Notes: generated from the sequence alone by a model not told the origin. Numbered from the stretch's first letter, positions 21,770-32,682 are shown. The stretch: 64,000 bases of DNA from Chitinophagaceae bacterium (GCA_016721385.1 JADKIE010000001.1:62001-126000), one strand, 5' to 3'. Numbers and translations: made by a program.

Positions 21770-22275
21770 ATGATAAACGATATTTTATTTACAGAGAAAC
21801 AACGGTTTAATCAATGGTGGGCATGGGCAATTGTAATAGGCATTAATTTAATTTTTTTGTTTGGTTTAGTAAAGCAAGTTTTTTTAGGCGCTCAATTTGG
21901 CAACAACCCACTCAGCAATATTGGAATAATTTTATTTTTGCCGGTATTTTATTACTTACCATTTTATTTTTAAAAACCCGGCTAGTTACACTTATTACCG
22001 GCGATGGCATATACATAAGGTTTGCCCCTTTTGAATTGAAATACAGAGGTTTTAAATGGACCGAAATTTCTAAATGTTACATAAGAACCTACAAACCAAT
22101 TAAGGAATTTGCTGGTTGGGGATTTAGAGCCGGCCGCAGCGGATTAGGATATACTGTTTACGGTAACCAAGGCGTACAATTAGAATTTACAGATGGCAGG
22201 AAAATATTGATAGGCACCAATAAGCCCGATGAAATAAAAGAAATCTTAACTAAAATAAACCAGTTAAAACAATAA
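21770..22275 (+). CDS. Two-TM membrane protein with PH-like domain, one indel
   Basis: About 169 residues after restoring one T to the run at 21935-21939. The raw frame ends in FYYLPFYF; the restored frame reads GILLLTILFLKTRLVTLITG. Two membrane segments (residues 18-40, 52-72) precede a beta-rich domain with IYIRFAPFELKYRGFKWTEI, a GYTVYGNQGVQLEF segment and a final helix, resembling bacterial PH-type domains. Function unknown. It follows the S9 peptidase by 42 bp on the same strand. Confidence 0.68.
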
Positions 22276-22313
22276 TAAAATTTTAATAAAAACTAACAAA
22301 GTAACAACCCGTT

Positions 22314-22424
22314 TTAAGAAATCTTATTTTTATCTTTTGGCCGTAACTTATAAGCCACGTAACCAAAACCTGCAAGCAAATGCAGCATTACAACAATAAA
22401 TATTATGGTGCTGGTTGTGTCCAT
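22314..22424 (-). CDS. 36-residue single-TM small protein (predicted)
   Basis: ATG at 22424 to TAA at 22314 gives MDTTSTIIFIVVMLHLLAGF then a short basic tail (KLRPKDKNK). One membrane helix with positive residues after it fits a small inner-membrane protein. It lies alone in a 268-bp gap. No ribosome site is visible, so this is a candidate only. Confidence 0.4.
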   Translation of the reverse strand: MDTTSTIIFIVVMLHLLAGFGYVAYKLRPKDKNKIS

Positions 22425-22496
22425 TTAAAGTACTTTTTTGCAAATGCAAGGTGATATTACTTTAACAATTATTACGTAACTTTTATCACAATAAAA

Positions 22497-22523
22497 AAGC
22501 TGCTTCAATAGTTGAAGCAGCTT
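22497..22523 (-). terminator. Intrinsic terminator after the lipoprotein gene
   Basis: AAGCTGCTTCAA and TTGAAGCAGCTT form a perfect 12-bp stem with a 3-base loop. On the minus strand TTTTTT follows. It lies about 20 bp past the lipoprotein stop. Confidence 0.88.
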
Positions 22524-22543
22524 GGTTTTATTAGAGTAGTTGC

Positions 22544-23388
22544 TTAACGCAACACTATTGTTCTGGCTGGGCGGCCATCAATTGATATAGTTGCCAAATT
22601 ATCGCAAGTGCCATCTCCAAAATCAATAAGAGCATAATGGCTTGGTCCATCAACCCTTAAAATTCCTTTATCTATATTAGCACAAGCAGTCTTTTTTTGT
22701 AATGGTGTTTGTGTTACACTTGTTCTTGTTCTACCTGCCGGGTTAGTTACTGTTCTTGTACCAGTAATTTCACACATCATCTGTAATATTTAATGGTGTA
22801 TTAATACCTGCTGTTTGCGTAAAAGTAAGGTTGGCGGTATGCAGCCAAAAATTACCATTGGGTGCAGTTATTTTACCATCAACCACACGGCGGTTCCAGC
22901 TACGGACAGTTGCGGTAGATGTATTTGTCCAGGTAATGATACCTTCTTTTTTAAAGCTATTAACATAGTAATTATCAAATGTAATAGTGGCAACACTTCC
23001 CGGGTTACGTACCGAATCGGTTAATAACACATTAATAATGCCTTTCTAAACACACCATTGGCACTCATACAACCGGCACCAAAATCAATTTTTATATTTT
23101 TGCCGGAAAATTACCGGTTACTGTAATGGTAACACATGGAGGCAACCAGTTGTTTGTAGTGGTGGTAGATCCGGTTGCGGTAAACCCAAGCAAATTATTT
23201 CTTGCTGCTCCTTCTTCCATAACATCTACGGCATCTTGCGTTAAATTATCTGCAACTGCCTGATTATTACTTAGTTCAAACGTAGTTTCAATTTCATCTG
23301 TAGTAGTTGCTGTATCTTTTTTGCAAGATGTAAGTGCAATGGCAAAAAATGCAAAACTGCAAATTACCAGTAATTTTTTTGTTGTCAT
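22544..23388 (-). CDS. Hypothetical lipoprotein, three indels
   Basis: Lipoprotein signal MTTKKLLVICSFAFFAIALTSCKKD, with lipobox LTSC. The mature protein (about 280 residues restored) has a charged acidic linker (TTFELSNNQAVADNL), then beta-type sequence with IDFGAGCMSANGVFRKG, NSFKKEGIITWTN and DFGDGTCDNLATISIDGRPA. Single-base losses near 23096-23100 and near 23045, and an indel near 22780 (GTGTG), split it into three frames. Joined, the pieces are continuous in composition and order. Outer-membrane lipoprotein, function unknown. The repeated ITFDNYYVN-type strands suggest a beta-sandwich. Confidence 0.68.
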
Positions 23389-23513
23389 AAAATTGGTTTT
23401 AATGTTTTAGGTAAGTATGACGGATTTGGGAATAGAAGGTTTAATTAGAACTATTTTTTTTCTTTAAAAATATTTCTACCAAGTTTTGAACAGCGAAATG
23501 AATGAAAAATAAT

Positions 23514-23846
23514 TTACCCTTCAAATAATAAATACAAGCCTCTGAAAACAAGCAATGCTGCTGCAGTTGTTAAGCCGTATAAAAATATATCAAACATATG
23601 CGGTAACACATTGGTTATAGTAAGCACACAACTAATAAACCCCATAACAGCACCAATTCCCATCATCACAAAGGCCGAAAATTTTCTTTTACCATAACGA
23701 ATACGCCTGAATTCTTTAATATGACTCATTATAGAATCAGCATCCAAACCCTTTGATTTTAAATCTTCCTCAATCATTTGAGGGCTTAATTTTTTATCAA
23801 CCCATTGTTGAATAGTTTCGGCATTTACAGATGCAGCGTACGACAT
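23514..23846 (-). CDS. Two-TM hypothetical membrane protein
   Basis: The ATG at 23846 gives about 110 residues. Two N-terminal amphipathic helices (ETIQQWVDKKLSPQMIEEDL) precede two membrane segments (FVMMGIGAVMGFISCVLTIT and DIFLYGLTTAAALLVF). No catalytic motif. No family recognised. Confidence 0.65.
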   Translation of the reverse strand: MSYAASVNAETIQQWVDKKLSPQMIEEDLKSKGLDADSIMSHIKEFRRIRYGKRKFSAFVMMGIGAVMGFISCVLTITNVLPHMFDIFLYGLTTAAALLVFRGLYLLFEG

Positions 23847-23964
23847 GGCAGGCAAAATTTTAATCGTTAAATAATAATACTGATGGCAATCAGGGTTTTA
23901 AGATAAATAAATTTTACAAATTTTGCAAATTGAAGGTATTTTTTCTACCAACATGTGGCAATAA

Positions 23965-25623
23965 TTAAATGGGTTTGCATAAATCTGCTAATACATTTGT
24001 TAGTTTTTTATGCTGCTGTATTGCCTGAATATATTTTTTTTCATCCACCGCCTTTGCCAGTAAAATTTTTAAGAGTTGCTGTTTTTCATTATCATTCCAT
24101 TTTTTCAAATTAGGAATTAACGAAAATAGTAGCGTAAGCTGCTGCAATTGTTGTTGTTGCTTATTAATTACTCTAGTTTCATTTTTGGGGATCAGTAATT
24201 TTTTGCAATTAACCCAACAAACTTTAACTGCTTTGCTCCTATCGCCATCAAATTTTTCAATAATCATTTTGGTAACCAGCCTGCTAAGTATTTCGGCATC
24301 AATTTGGGCTGAGGGTGTTGGTTTTAACAGCAGCTCAATATTGCTTTTTGTAAATAATTTTAACGTTAGTAAAGATGATTTTTTATTCTGATCAAATTCG
24401 TCTTTTGCAATATCTGCTATGGCTTTATCAACCGGTTTAAAACCCAGTTTATAGTAAAACCAAAAGGCAGCACTTTGTAAACCCTCGGTGTTTCCTTTGC
24501 CGTACTGATATGGTTTTACAATAAAATATTGCTGTTTATAAAATTGATGGTATAAGTTTAATACTTCGGAAAATATTAAGGCCGATTCGCCACTCCTGAA
24601 CGGAGGATAAATATTTAACCCAATTTTACACCTATGCCCAAACATCCAGCCGCCACCGTACGCAACAGGAACCGAGTTTTTAAAAACCATATACCCAACA
24701 TACGATTCTATGCTTAATCGCCTTTCGGGCATCATGCCATATAGTGCAATAGATATACCACGGCTACAGTTAAATAATTTTACTTCGCTTGCCGCTCCTA
24801 ATGTTACAGGCTCCGTTTCTCTGCAATAAAAAGCCAACGATGCTTTTGCAACATCAAGCAAATATTCTTGTTGCTGTATCAACAGCTTAACTGCTTTAGC
24901 GCTTTGTTTATAAAAAATATGCCCTTTATCAACCTTCTTTTGTAAATGCTTATGATAAAAGATTGGCTGCTCAATACCTTTAACGAATGTTCGGTTAAAA
25001 ATGGCATCATCTAATTTCCATTGCGTAAATATTTTAAGTTGATCAAAAAGTGTTTCGCACAACTTTTCATCTTTTACAGATTGTATAAATAATTGTAACA
25101 GATGCTGCAACTTGTTGTTGCTTTTCTCAAACAAAAAATTTAATCTTTTTTGTGCCGAAAATTTTTCCTGAGTAGTAAAAAAATATTCTGCCTTCGGAAA
25201 AAGATAATGCAAAATGGCAGCGCCCTCTTCTGCACCGGCGGCACATGAATCAAAACATACAAAAGGAGTAAATTTTTGTGCAAGCCATTTTGTAATGGTA
25301 AAACTGTATTGTGTAATTAATGTAGTGCCGGCAATACCACAACCCGATAAAGCTTTCTGTGCTTTTGCACTGCCGCTCTCCATTATTTTTTTAACTGCGG
25401 CTGCAACTCTAACTTGTTCACTTATAACTAAATTTAATACCTGCTCGTTATCGGGATAAGCTTTTAAAAACAACAATAACTCGTGATAATTTTTTACAGC
25501 AGTATAATTTGTAAGCCTCCGTTGCGAAAGTTCATTTAACAAGTTAAATTTTTCAACAGCCTCTTGTTCTCCAAACTTATTATAAACCTTACGCAGTTTT
25601 TGGATATGAATAGTAGAAAGCAT
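23965..25623 (-). CDS. Large hypothetical protein with GNAT-like segment
   Basis: A 552-residue soluble protein of unknown family, frame intact. The N-terminal half is helical (KLRKVYNKFGEQEAVEKFNLL). Around residues 310-395, VGYMVFKNSVPVAYGGGWMF, RSGESALIFSEVLNLYHQFY and AFWFYYKLGFKPVDK follow the strand-helix-strand order of an N-acetyltransferase, with RSGES in place of the acetyl-CoA loop. The C-terminal ~120 residues are helical and rich in Lys and Gln. Acetyl transfer is an inference from this weak match only. Monocistronic, divergent from valS. Confidence 0.6.
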   Translation of the reverse strand: MLSTIHIQKLRKVYNKFGEQEAVEKFNLLNELSQRRLTNYTAVKNYHELLLFLKAYPDNEQVLNLVISEQVRVAAAVKKIMESGSAKAQKALSGCGIAGTTLITQYSFTITKWLAQKFTPFVCFDSCAAGAEEGAAILHYLFPKAEYFFTTQEKFSAQKRLNFLFEKSNNKLQHLLQLFIQSVKDEKLCETLFDQLKIFTQWKLDDAIFNRTFVKGIEQPIFYHKHLQKKVDKGHIFYKQSAKAVKLLIQQQEYLLDVAKASLAFYCRETEPVTLGAASEVKLFNCSRGISIALYGMMPERRLSIESYVGYMVFKNSVPVAYGGGWMFGHRCKIGLNIYPPFRSGESALIFSEVLNLYHQFYKQQYFIVKPYQYGKGNTEGLQSAAFWFYYKLGFKPVDKAIADIAKDEFDQNKKSSLLTLKLFTKSNIELLLKPTPSAQIDAEILSRLVTKMIIEKFDGDRSKAVKVCWVNCKKLLIPKNETRVINKQQQQLQQLTLLFSLIPNLKKWNDNEKQQLLKILLAKAVDEKKYIQAIQQHKKLTNVLADLCKPI

Positions 25624-25833
25624 CCGGCATTTTTTTACAAGTTAAGCACTTACCCCAAAACATAAAATGATTTTTTGTATTTGTTAAAACGAATTTCCGA
25701 TTACGGTTTTTTAAAAGCAAAACAGTAGTTCGAGTTTTGAGTGCAGTCAGGAGCATAACCTCAGCAACTTCTACTTAATTTTAGCACAGTTTGCCGAAGC
25801 AAAATCGTACTTTTTACCCTCCTCCATTTTTTG

Positions 25834-25841
25834 TACTTTTG
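25834..25841 (+). promoter_or_regulatory. -7 box TACTTTTG for valS
   Basis: Exact TAnnTTTG, 17 bases before the valS ATG, implying a leader of about 11 nt. Confidence 0.6.
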
Positions 25842-25858
25842 CACACTTGTAATAAATT

Positions 25859-28516
25859 ATGGAACTAAGTAAAAATTTTGAGCCTACGGCTATAGAAGCA
25901 AAGTGGTATCAGCATTGGCTGGATAAAGGATATTTTTTTAGTACTCCCGATGAAAGAGAGCCTTACACTATTGTAATTCCACCGCCAAATGTAACCGGTG
26001 TGTTGCACATGGGGCATTGTCTTAATAACACCATTCAGGATATTTTAATAAGAAAAGCCCGGATGGAAGGCAAAAATGCCTGCTGGGTGCCCGGCACCGA
26101 TCATGCAAGTATAGCCACAGAAGCCAAAGTAGTGCAAATGCTTAGAGAAAAAGGCATTACAAAATCGCAATTGAGCCGTGAGGAGTTTTTGACATACGCC
26201 TGGGAATGGAAAGAAAAATATGGCGGTATAATTTTACAGCAGCTAAAAAAATTGGGTTGCAGTTTAGATTGGAACCGTACGGCTTTTACTATGGATGACG
26301 ACTATTATAAAGGAGTGATACAAATTTTTGTACGCCTTTATAATGAAGGAATAATTTATCGTGGCCTTCGCATGGTAAATTGGGATCCGGCAAGTAAAAC
26401 AGCCTTGAGCGATGAAGAAGTTATTTTTAAGAAATTGACAGTAAATTATACTTTGTTCAATACCCGTTAACAGATGGTACAGGATATATAACGGTTGCCA
26501 CTACCCGACCCGAAACTATTTTAGGCGATGTGGCCATTTGTGTAAACCCCGAAGATGAACGTTACAAAAAATTTGTAGGCAAAGAAGTTATTGTGCCTTT
26601 AATAAACAGAAAAATACCGGTAATTGCGGATGAATATGTTACTACAGATTTTGGTACAGGTGCTTTAAAAGTTACGCCTGCACACGACAAAAATGACAAT
26701 GAACTGGGCAAAAAACATAACCTTAAAGCTTTAAATACGTTAGATGCTGAAGGTAAATTTACTGCAGAAGAGTTGATGGAAGAAAATCCATCAACGCAAG
26801 TTTTAAGCTACAACGGTATTGATAGATTTGAATTACGTAAAACAATTGCAGAAGATATTGCAGCACTTGGCCAACTGCAAAAAACAGAAGATTACAAAGG
26901 ACAGGTAGGCACCAGTGAACGCACAGGTGCTATTATTGAAAGTCGCTTATCGTTACAGTGGTTTATGGATATGAAAAAATTTATAGGCCAAAACCCCGAG
27001 GTAATAAATTCTGTTGCGAATGATGAAATAAAATTGCATCCAACCAAATTAAAAAAATACCTACAGCCATTGGATGAACAATATTAAAGATTGGTGCATT
27101 AGCCGCCAACTTTGGTGGGGGCAACAAATACCTGCATGGTACGATGCCGATGGAAGATTTGTAGTTGCAGAAAACGAGGAGAAAGCAAAAGAACTATTCA
27201 ATCTTCAATATGCAATATCGGATGCAACATTAAAACAAGATGAAGACTGCCTTGATACCTGGTTTTCCTCCTGGCTTTGGCCAATGGAAGTATTTAAAGG
27301 AATTAGCAAGCCCGATAATGCAGATGCAAATTATTACTACCCTACAACAACCTTAGTTACAGGGCAAGATATTATCTTTTTTTGGGTAGCCCGTATGATA
27401 ATGGCCGGCTATGCCTTTAAGCAAACGCCTCCATTTAAAGATGTTTATTTTACCGGAATGGTTAGAGATAACCAGGGCCGAAAGATGAGTAAGCAATTAG
27501 GCAACAGCCCCGATTTATTAGCGTTGATTGATAAATATGGTGCAGATGCTACAAGGTTTGGAATTATGATAGCATCGCCTGCAGGCAACGATTTATTATT
27601 TGATGAAAGCAGTTTAGAACAAGGCAGAAATTTTAATAATAAATTATGGAATGCTCTAAAACTAATTAAGAATTGGGAATTAAGAATTAGGAATGAAGAA
27701 AATACCACTCAGCACTTTGCCTTACACTGGTTTGAAAACAGGTTAAATGAAGTAAAAGTTGAGGTTGATGCTTTGATAAAACAATTCAGGCTTAGCGAAG
27801 CTTTAAAAGTTATTTACAGTTTAATATGGGATGATTTTTGCAGTTGGTATTTAGAATGGGTTAAACCTGGGTTTGAACAACCTATTGAAGCAACTGTATA
27901 TAATAAAACCGTTTACTTTTTTGAAGAATTGATGCAATTGCTTCATCCATATATGCCGTTTGTAACCGAAGAAATTTATCATTTACTAAAAGAGCAAAAG
28001 GAGGATTTATGTATAAAACAATCCATAGGTAATAAGCAATGGGCAATTGACAAAAGTGTATTGGTTCAGGGAACAATTTTAAAACAAGTTATTACAGCCA
28101 TTAGAGAAGCCAGAGCAAAAAATCAATTAAAACCAAAAGACATAATAGATCTGCATATTCAAACAACCGAAACAGCTAATTACAAGGCAATAGAAAATAT
28201 TTTGAGTAAGCAAATCAATGCAAATACTATTTCGTTTACCCACGAAGCCATTGCAAATACAATTGTTGTTGCGGTTGAAAAAGATAAATTTTACATAAGT
28301 TCCGAAAAAGAATTAGATACTGCATCGTTAAAAGAAACACTTTTAAAAGATTTAGCACACCAGCAAGGCTTTTTACAAAGTGTGCTAAAAAAATTAAGTA
28401 ACGAAAAATTTGTAGCCAATGCAAAACCCGAAGTAATTGCCATGGAACAAAAAAAACAGGCAGATGCAGAGGCCAGGATAAAAACCATTGAAGAAAGTTT
28501 GAGTTCAATGAGTTAA
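25859..28516 (+). CDS. valS: Valyl-tRNA synthetase, two single-base losses
   Basis: Class I synthetase charging tRNA-Val. The signature [17 protein letters not shown] (HIGH-type motif) is near residue 40; the editing domain follows with [16 protein letters not shown] and [17 protein letters not shown]; the KMSKS-type motif is [13 protein letters not shown]; the C-terminal coiled coil ends in [10 protein letters not shown]. The frame is lost near 26440 (one A missing) and at 27049-27055 (seven A for eight). Restoring them gives [13 protein letters not shown] and [20 protein letters not shown], a continuous enzyme of about 885 residues. An essential single-copy gene cannot be inactive in a living cell, so these are assembly errors. 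Confidence 0.95.
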
Positions 28517-28646
28517 TTTGATAATATGGCTAATCAGCTAATTTTAAATCGGCCACATCGGTTTAATCAGCGGTTACACCAATTGTGATATTACCTTTCG
28601 GCCAACAGGCATAATCGTTAAAATTCGTGTAATTAGTATATCCTTA

Positions 28647-28654
28647 TACTTTTG
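28647..28654 (+). promoter_or_regulatory. -7 box TACTTTTG for the GldM-like gene
   Basis: Exact TAnnTTTG, 42 bases before the ATG at 28697. Confidence 0.4.
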
Positions 28655-28696
28655 GCATCATTTTTCGTTGTATCTTCAACTACAAATAACAGTACA

Positions 28697-29184
28697 ATGA
28701 TTCGTTTACTTTTACTATTTATATTTATTGCAGGCAGTTTACTAACCAATGCACAGCCTCCTAAAAAACCTGTAGTAAAAAGCAATGCCGTTAAGGGTTT
28801 TAAGCCTCCAAAGTTAACTTGTACATTAGGCACTTATACCGACTCTGCTTTTATCACCGCCGAAGAAGGTGTGCAGTTAATTGCAACCCCATTAAAAATT
28901 ACCGATGCAAAAATGGCAAATACGCCATTTCATCTTATCAATTTTTATATCGCAAAACCGGCGTAACCGAAGAAGAAAATGAAGACGGCCCAACAGGTAA
29001 AGCAAAACCAACAACAACTATATCTGCAAGTTTATTTAGAGCTACTCCCTTGCCGCAGGTTTGGATAACCAATATTGCCGATCAACTAAAACCCGGTGAT
29101 GAATTGTTTTTCTTTGATGTAATTGTAAAAGATGAGCAAGGCAGGTTAATGTTTGCGCCAACACTAAAATTGAAGATTAAATAA
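28697..29184 (+). CDS. Secreted protein with GldM-like C-terminal domain, one indel
   Basis: The ATG at 28697 starts signal peptide MIRLLLLFIFIAGSLLTNAQ. The mature part (about 140 residues) is one beta domain ending in WITNIADQLKPGDELFFFDV and GRLMFAPTLKLKI, the pattern of the GldM C-terminal domain that faces the outer membrane in the gliding/T9SS motor. One T missing from a run near 28942 splits it into two frames; restored it reads NFLYRKTGVTEEENEDG. The full GldM has a membrane helix and four domains, so this is a stand-alone relative. A role at the envelope is inferred. It overlaps the next gene by one base (TAATG). Confidence 0.6.
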
Positions 29185-29678
29185 TGCTTACGGTAAAAAA
29201 AGCATCGGTAAAAGATATTGAACTAATTCGGCAACTCACTTTTTCTATTTGGCCAGACACCTACAGTAATATTATTAGCAAAGAGCAAATAGATTATATG
29301 CTGGATATGATGTACAGCCCTGCATCGTTACAAAAACAACTAACGGAAGATGATTGTACATTTATAATAACTTATGATGATGATAAACCCGTAGCTTTTG
29401 CCTCGTACAACGAAATTGAACTGCAAGTTTGGAAGTTAAATAAGCTATACATTTTATCCAATCAACAAGGCAAAGGCATTGGCAGGTATATGATAAATTA
29501 TATTGTTACCGAAATACAAAAGCAAGATGCCAAAACCCTGCAACTACAAGTAAACAAACAAAACCCTGCAAAATATTTTTACGAAAAAATAGGCTTTACT
29601 GTTGCCAAGGATTTTGTATTTGATATTGGCAATGGCTTTGTGATGGATGATTATATTATGGAGTTGGTGCTTAATTGA
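29184..29678 (+). CDS. GNAT-family N-acetyltransferase
   Basis: A 164-residue acetyl-CoA-dependent acetyltransferase. The acetyl-CoA loop is QQGKGIGRYMIN (R/QxxGxG/A) at about residues 95-106 and the C-terminal YEKIGF at about 132-137 closes the fold. The substrate is not predictable. The start codon overlaps the stop of the preceding gene (TAATG), so translation is likely coupled. Confidence 0.87.
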   Translation: MLTVKKASVKDIELIRQLTFSIWPDTYSNIISKEQIDYMLDMMYSPASLQKQLTEDDCTFIITYDDDKPVAFASYNEIELQVWKLNKLYILSNQQGKGIGRYMINYIVTEIQKQDAKTLQLQVNKQNPAKYFYEKIGFTVAKDFVFDIGNGFVMDDYIMELVLN

Positions 29679-29689
29679 TATTAGGCCCA

Positions 29690-30187
29690 TCACACCAACG
29701 CATGCGTTTCCTTTATAACACCCATTACAAACACACTTTGTACATGGCCCATGTTATCTATGCTGCTTAATTTATTTACATGAAAATCGTGGTAAGCATT
29801 CATATCTTCGGTAACAACTTTTAGCATAAAATCAAATTCGCCGCTAATGGTAAAGCATTCAATTATTTCGGGCATTTGCAAAATGGCCTTTACAAATTTT
29901 GTACCTGCTGTTTTGCTATGTTCTTTAAGCGATACATAGCAAATAGCCATTAGCCCTTTTTTTACCTTAGCATAATCCAGCAAAGCCGCATATTGTTTTA
30001 TAACACCACTTTCCTCCATACGCTTTATACGCTCATGTACAGGGGTGGTGCTAAGGTGTACCTGCTCGGCAATTTGCTTTACAGTAAATCTGGCATTTTG
30101 TTGCAATAATTTAAGAATAGCCAGGTCTTTTACATCTAAAATTAATTGCCCCAAAGCCGAATTTTCTTTTTTAACTGTTTTAGACAT
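29690..30187 (-). CDS. Lrp/AsnC-family transcription regulator
   Basis: A 165-residue protein with an N-terminal winged helix-turn-helix (ILKLLQQNARFTVKQIAEQV, STTPVHERIKRMEESGVIKQ) and a C-terminal RAM ligand domain (ECFTISGEFDFMLKVVTEDM). These regulators form octamers that sense amino acids. The gene lies divergently from ahcY with 118 bp between them, so it may control ahcY, but no operator repeat is evident. Confidence 0.92.
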   Translation of the reverse strand: MSKTVKKENSALGQLILDVKDLAILKLLQQNARFTVKQIAEQVHLSTTPVHERIKRMEESGVIKQYAALLDYAKVKKGLMAICYVSLKEHSKTAGTKFVKAILQMPEIIECFTISGEFDFMLKVVTEDMNAYHDFHVNKLSSIDNMGHVQSVFVMGVIKETHALV

Positions 30188-30278
30188 GATAAAATACTTA
30201 TTTGTTCTAAATTAATGCAAAATACAACACATATATTCCAAAGTTAGCAATAATATTAGAAAAATATACTAAGTATTG

Positions 30279-30286
30279 TACTTTTG
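30279..30286 (+). promoter_or_regulatory. -7 box TACTTTTG for ahcY
   Basis: Exact TAnnTTTG, 19 bases before the ahcY ATG at 30306; leader of about 13 nt. Confidence 0.6.
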
Positions 30287-30305
30287 TGTTCTAAAACATT
30301 AAAAC

Positions 30306-31634
30306 ATGTCAACAATAACAACAACTGGTATCGATTTTAACCTTGCCCACAAGGTTGCAGATATGAGCCTTGCCGAGTGGGGCCGTAAAGAAATTAAATT
30401 AGCCGAGGCAGAAATGCCGGGTTTAATGGCCTTAAGAGCCGAGTATGGTGCAAGCCAACCACTTAAAGGTGCAAGAGTTGCAGGTTGCCTGCACATGACA
30501 ATTCAAACAGCTGTATTAATTGAAACATTAATTGCTTTAGGCGCCGAAGTTAAATGGAGTTCTTGCAATATTTTTTCTACGCAAGACCAAGCTGCTGCTG
30601 CAATTGCCGCTGCAGGTATTGGCGTTTATGCATGGAAAGGACAAACACAGGAAGAAGCAGATTGGTGTATTGAGCAAACTTTGTTTTTTGGCGGAGCCGA
30701 TAAGCCTTTAAATATGATTTTAGACGACGGCGGCGATTTAACCAATATGGTTTTTGATAAATATCCCGAGCTGGTACAACATGTAAAAGGATTAAGCGAA
30801 GAAACCACAACAGGTGTTCACCGTTTATACGAAAGAATGGAAAAAGGTACTTTGCCAATTCCTGCAATCAACGTAAACGATTCTGTTACTAAATCTAAAT
30901 TTGATAATAAATACGGTTGTAAAGAAAGTTTGGTAGATGCTATACGCAGAGCTACCGATATTATGATGGCTGGTAAAGTAGCTGTTGTAGGTAGTTATGG
31001 CGATGTGGGTAAAGGAAGTGCAGCAAGTTTGCAAGGTGCAGGTTGCCGTGTAATCGTTACCGAAATAGATCCTATTTGTGCTTTACAGGCAGCAATGGAT
31101 GGTTTTGAAGTTAAGCCAATGATTGAAGCAGTTAAAGAAGCTGATATTATTGTTACAGCAAGTGGTTGCCGTGATTTAATTACCGAAAAACATTTTAGAG
31201 TAATGAAGGATAAAGCTATTGTTTGTAATATAGGCCACTTTGATATTGAAATTGATATGGCTTGGTTAAATGCAAACTATGGCAATACCAAAAACACCAT
31301 TAAGCCACAGGTAGATATGTACACCATTGATGGCAAAGATGTAATTGTATTGGCAGAAGGCCGTTTGGTAAACTTAGGTTGTGCCACCGGTCATCCAAGT
31401 TTTGTAATGAGTAACTCATTTACCAACCAAACATTGGCTCAAATTGAATTGTGGACAAACACTGCTAACTACGAAAACAAAGTATATGTGTTACCAAAGC
31501 ATTTAGATGAAAAAGTAGCCCGTTTGCATTTAGCAAAAATTGGTGTGGTATTAGATACATTAACCGATGAGCAATCTGCATATTTAGGTGTTCCAAAAGA
31601 AGGACCTTACAAAGCAGAGCATTACAGGTATTAA
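30306..31634 (+). CDS. ahcY: Adenosylhomocysteinase (S-adenosylhomocysteine hydrolase)
   Basis: Splits S-adenosylhomocysteine to adenosine and homocysteine with bound NAD, closing the methyl cycle. The 442 residues contain [30 protein letters not shown] (substrate region), the NAD loop [20 protein letters not shown] near residue 226, [17 protein letters not shown], and the C-terminal [12 protein letters not shown] with the terminal HYRY that completes the neighbouring subunit's site. Frame intact. It has its own promoter and a strong terminator, hence monocistronic. Confidence 0.98.
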   Translation: MSTITTTGIDFNLAHKVADMSLAEWGRKEIKLAEAEMPGLMALRAEYGASQPLKGARVAGCLHMTIQTAVLIETLIALGAEVKWSSCNIFSTQDQAAAAIAAAGIGVYAWKGQTQEEADWCIEQTLFFGGADKPLNMILDDGGDLTNMVFDKYPELVQHVKGLSEETTTGVHRLYERMEKGTLPIPAINVNDSVTKSKFDNKYGCKESLVDAIRRATDIMMAGKVAVVGSYGDVGKGSAASLQGAGCRVIVTEIDPICALQAAMDGFEVKPMIEAVKEADIIVTASGCRDLITEKHFRVMKDKAIVCNIGHFDIEIDMAWLNANYGNTKNTIKPQVDMYTIDGKDVIVLAEGRLVNLGCATGHPSFVMSNSFTNQTLAQIELWTNTANYENKVYVLPKHLDEKVARLHLAKIGVVLDTLTDEQSAYLGVPKEGPYKAEHYRY

Positions 31635-31676
31635 TAAATCATTATCCTGAGCCCGTTGCAGGATTAAAATAACATA

Positions 31677-31710
31677 ATCCCATTTGCCATTGGCAGATGG
31701 GATTTTTTTT
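31677..31710 (+). terminator. Intrinsic terminator of ahcY
   Basis: ATCCCATTTGCC (31677-31688) pairs with GGCAGATGGGAT (31692-31703), loop ATT, followed by eight T. Starts 43 bp after the ahcY stop. Confidence 0.93.
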
Positions 31711-31843
31711 GTGCTGTTTGTATAATGTAATTAAAAATGGTAAATAATTACTAAAACACTGGTGTAATGAATTTTTAATAATTGCGTATATTTATGTGTT
31801 GTACGTCACTTTAAAGAAACATCCGTTGACAGATAAAAACTAA

Positions 31844-32682
31844 ATGGAAGCATTATTTCATCTAATATTTGAACTTTTTAAAATTGCTGTCTTAGCTTCT
31901 GTTTACTCATTAATTATTTTCTACTTCCTACATTCAATTGGCAAGTATTTCCCTGGCAGTTGGTTTGACAGAGTATCTCAAAAGAAACTTCGCCTTTGGC
32001 TTTTAAGTTGTTTGGTGATTTCACTTCTATTATTCGTTTATATGTTTACTTATTGGGGTGACCATGGACTTGGTGACAGTGCAAGAATTCCATTAGGAAA
32101 AGGAAAGGCCGTCGACCAAATTAACGGGACTATGACATATATAAATCCGACTGGCTACGAATCGGAAATGTTAACCATTGACGAGTTTGCTGTAACAAAA
32201 AAATATCTATTTGCTAAAGTAGCTGATGCCAAGACTGTACAATCAGTAAAAGAAATTGCAGTTTGGGATTTAAAGACAAACGGAATTGAGCTTTTGGAAC
32301 ATTATTCAGACATTGAAATATTTAAAACCAAAAATGAGATCACTGACCAATTGATGTTTCAATCTTTTGGAAATCACTATGCATCTTATTGGGAGGGTGG
32401 CGATTTTGGCTTTACCTTGACAACGAAGCGAAGAAAAGCGAACGTACAACATTGGGTTTGCTGCAAGGCTGGCTGGACATTGGAGCAATGGTCATTTTAT
32501 CGCTGTTGTGCTTCATCCGGGCTGGACGTATCCCGATTATCGGGACTGGGCTTTTGTTTGTTAACCTGTACTTTTATATCTTTAACCTGCCGGCTGGCAG
32601 GCAGGTCAGCAGCGGTTCCGGGCCGATGGAATTCTATTTCCTAACCTGCATAAAGCCTTGTTCGTTGGCAGCAATTAAATGA
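31844..32682 (+). CDS. Hypothetical membrane protein, one indel, C-terminus uncertain
   Basis: Two N-terminal membrane segments (AVLASVYSLIIFYFLHSI; LWLLSCLVISLLLFVYMFTYW), a soluble middle (INGTMTYINPTGYESEMLTI), and after a G restored near 32390 (SYWGGWRFWLYLDNEA) two further membrane segments ending at 32682. It has an unusual codon preference (mostly GAC for Asp, at odds with neighbours), so it may have been acquired. A REP-like palindrome (32585-32606) lies in its 3' coding part, giving NLPAGRQV; without it the next frame reads ADGILFPNLHKALFVGSN, also plausible. The stop overlaps the next start (ATGA). No family recognised. Confidence 0.5.
32585..32606. repeat. REP-like palindrome, copy 2
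   Basis: CCTGCC (32586-32591) GGCT GGCAGG (32596-32601), related to the palindrome at 3142-3170. Encodes the recurrent peptide NLPAGRQ. Confidence 0.5.

Noticed and set aside
25859..28516. Reading the broken valS as a pseudogene
   Set aside because: The gene is essential and the two breaks each vanish with a single base added to a run; assembly error explains it.
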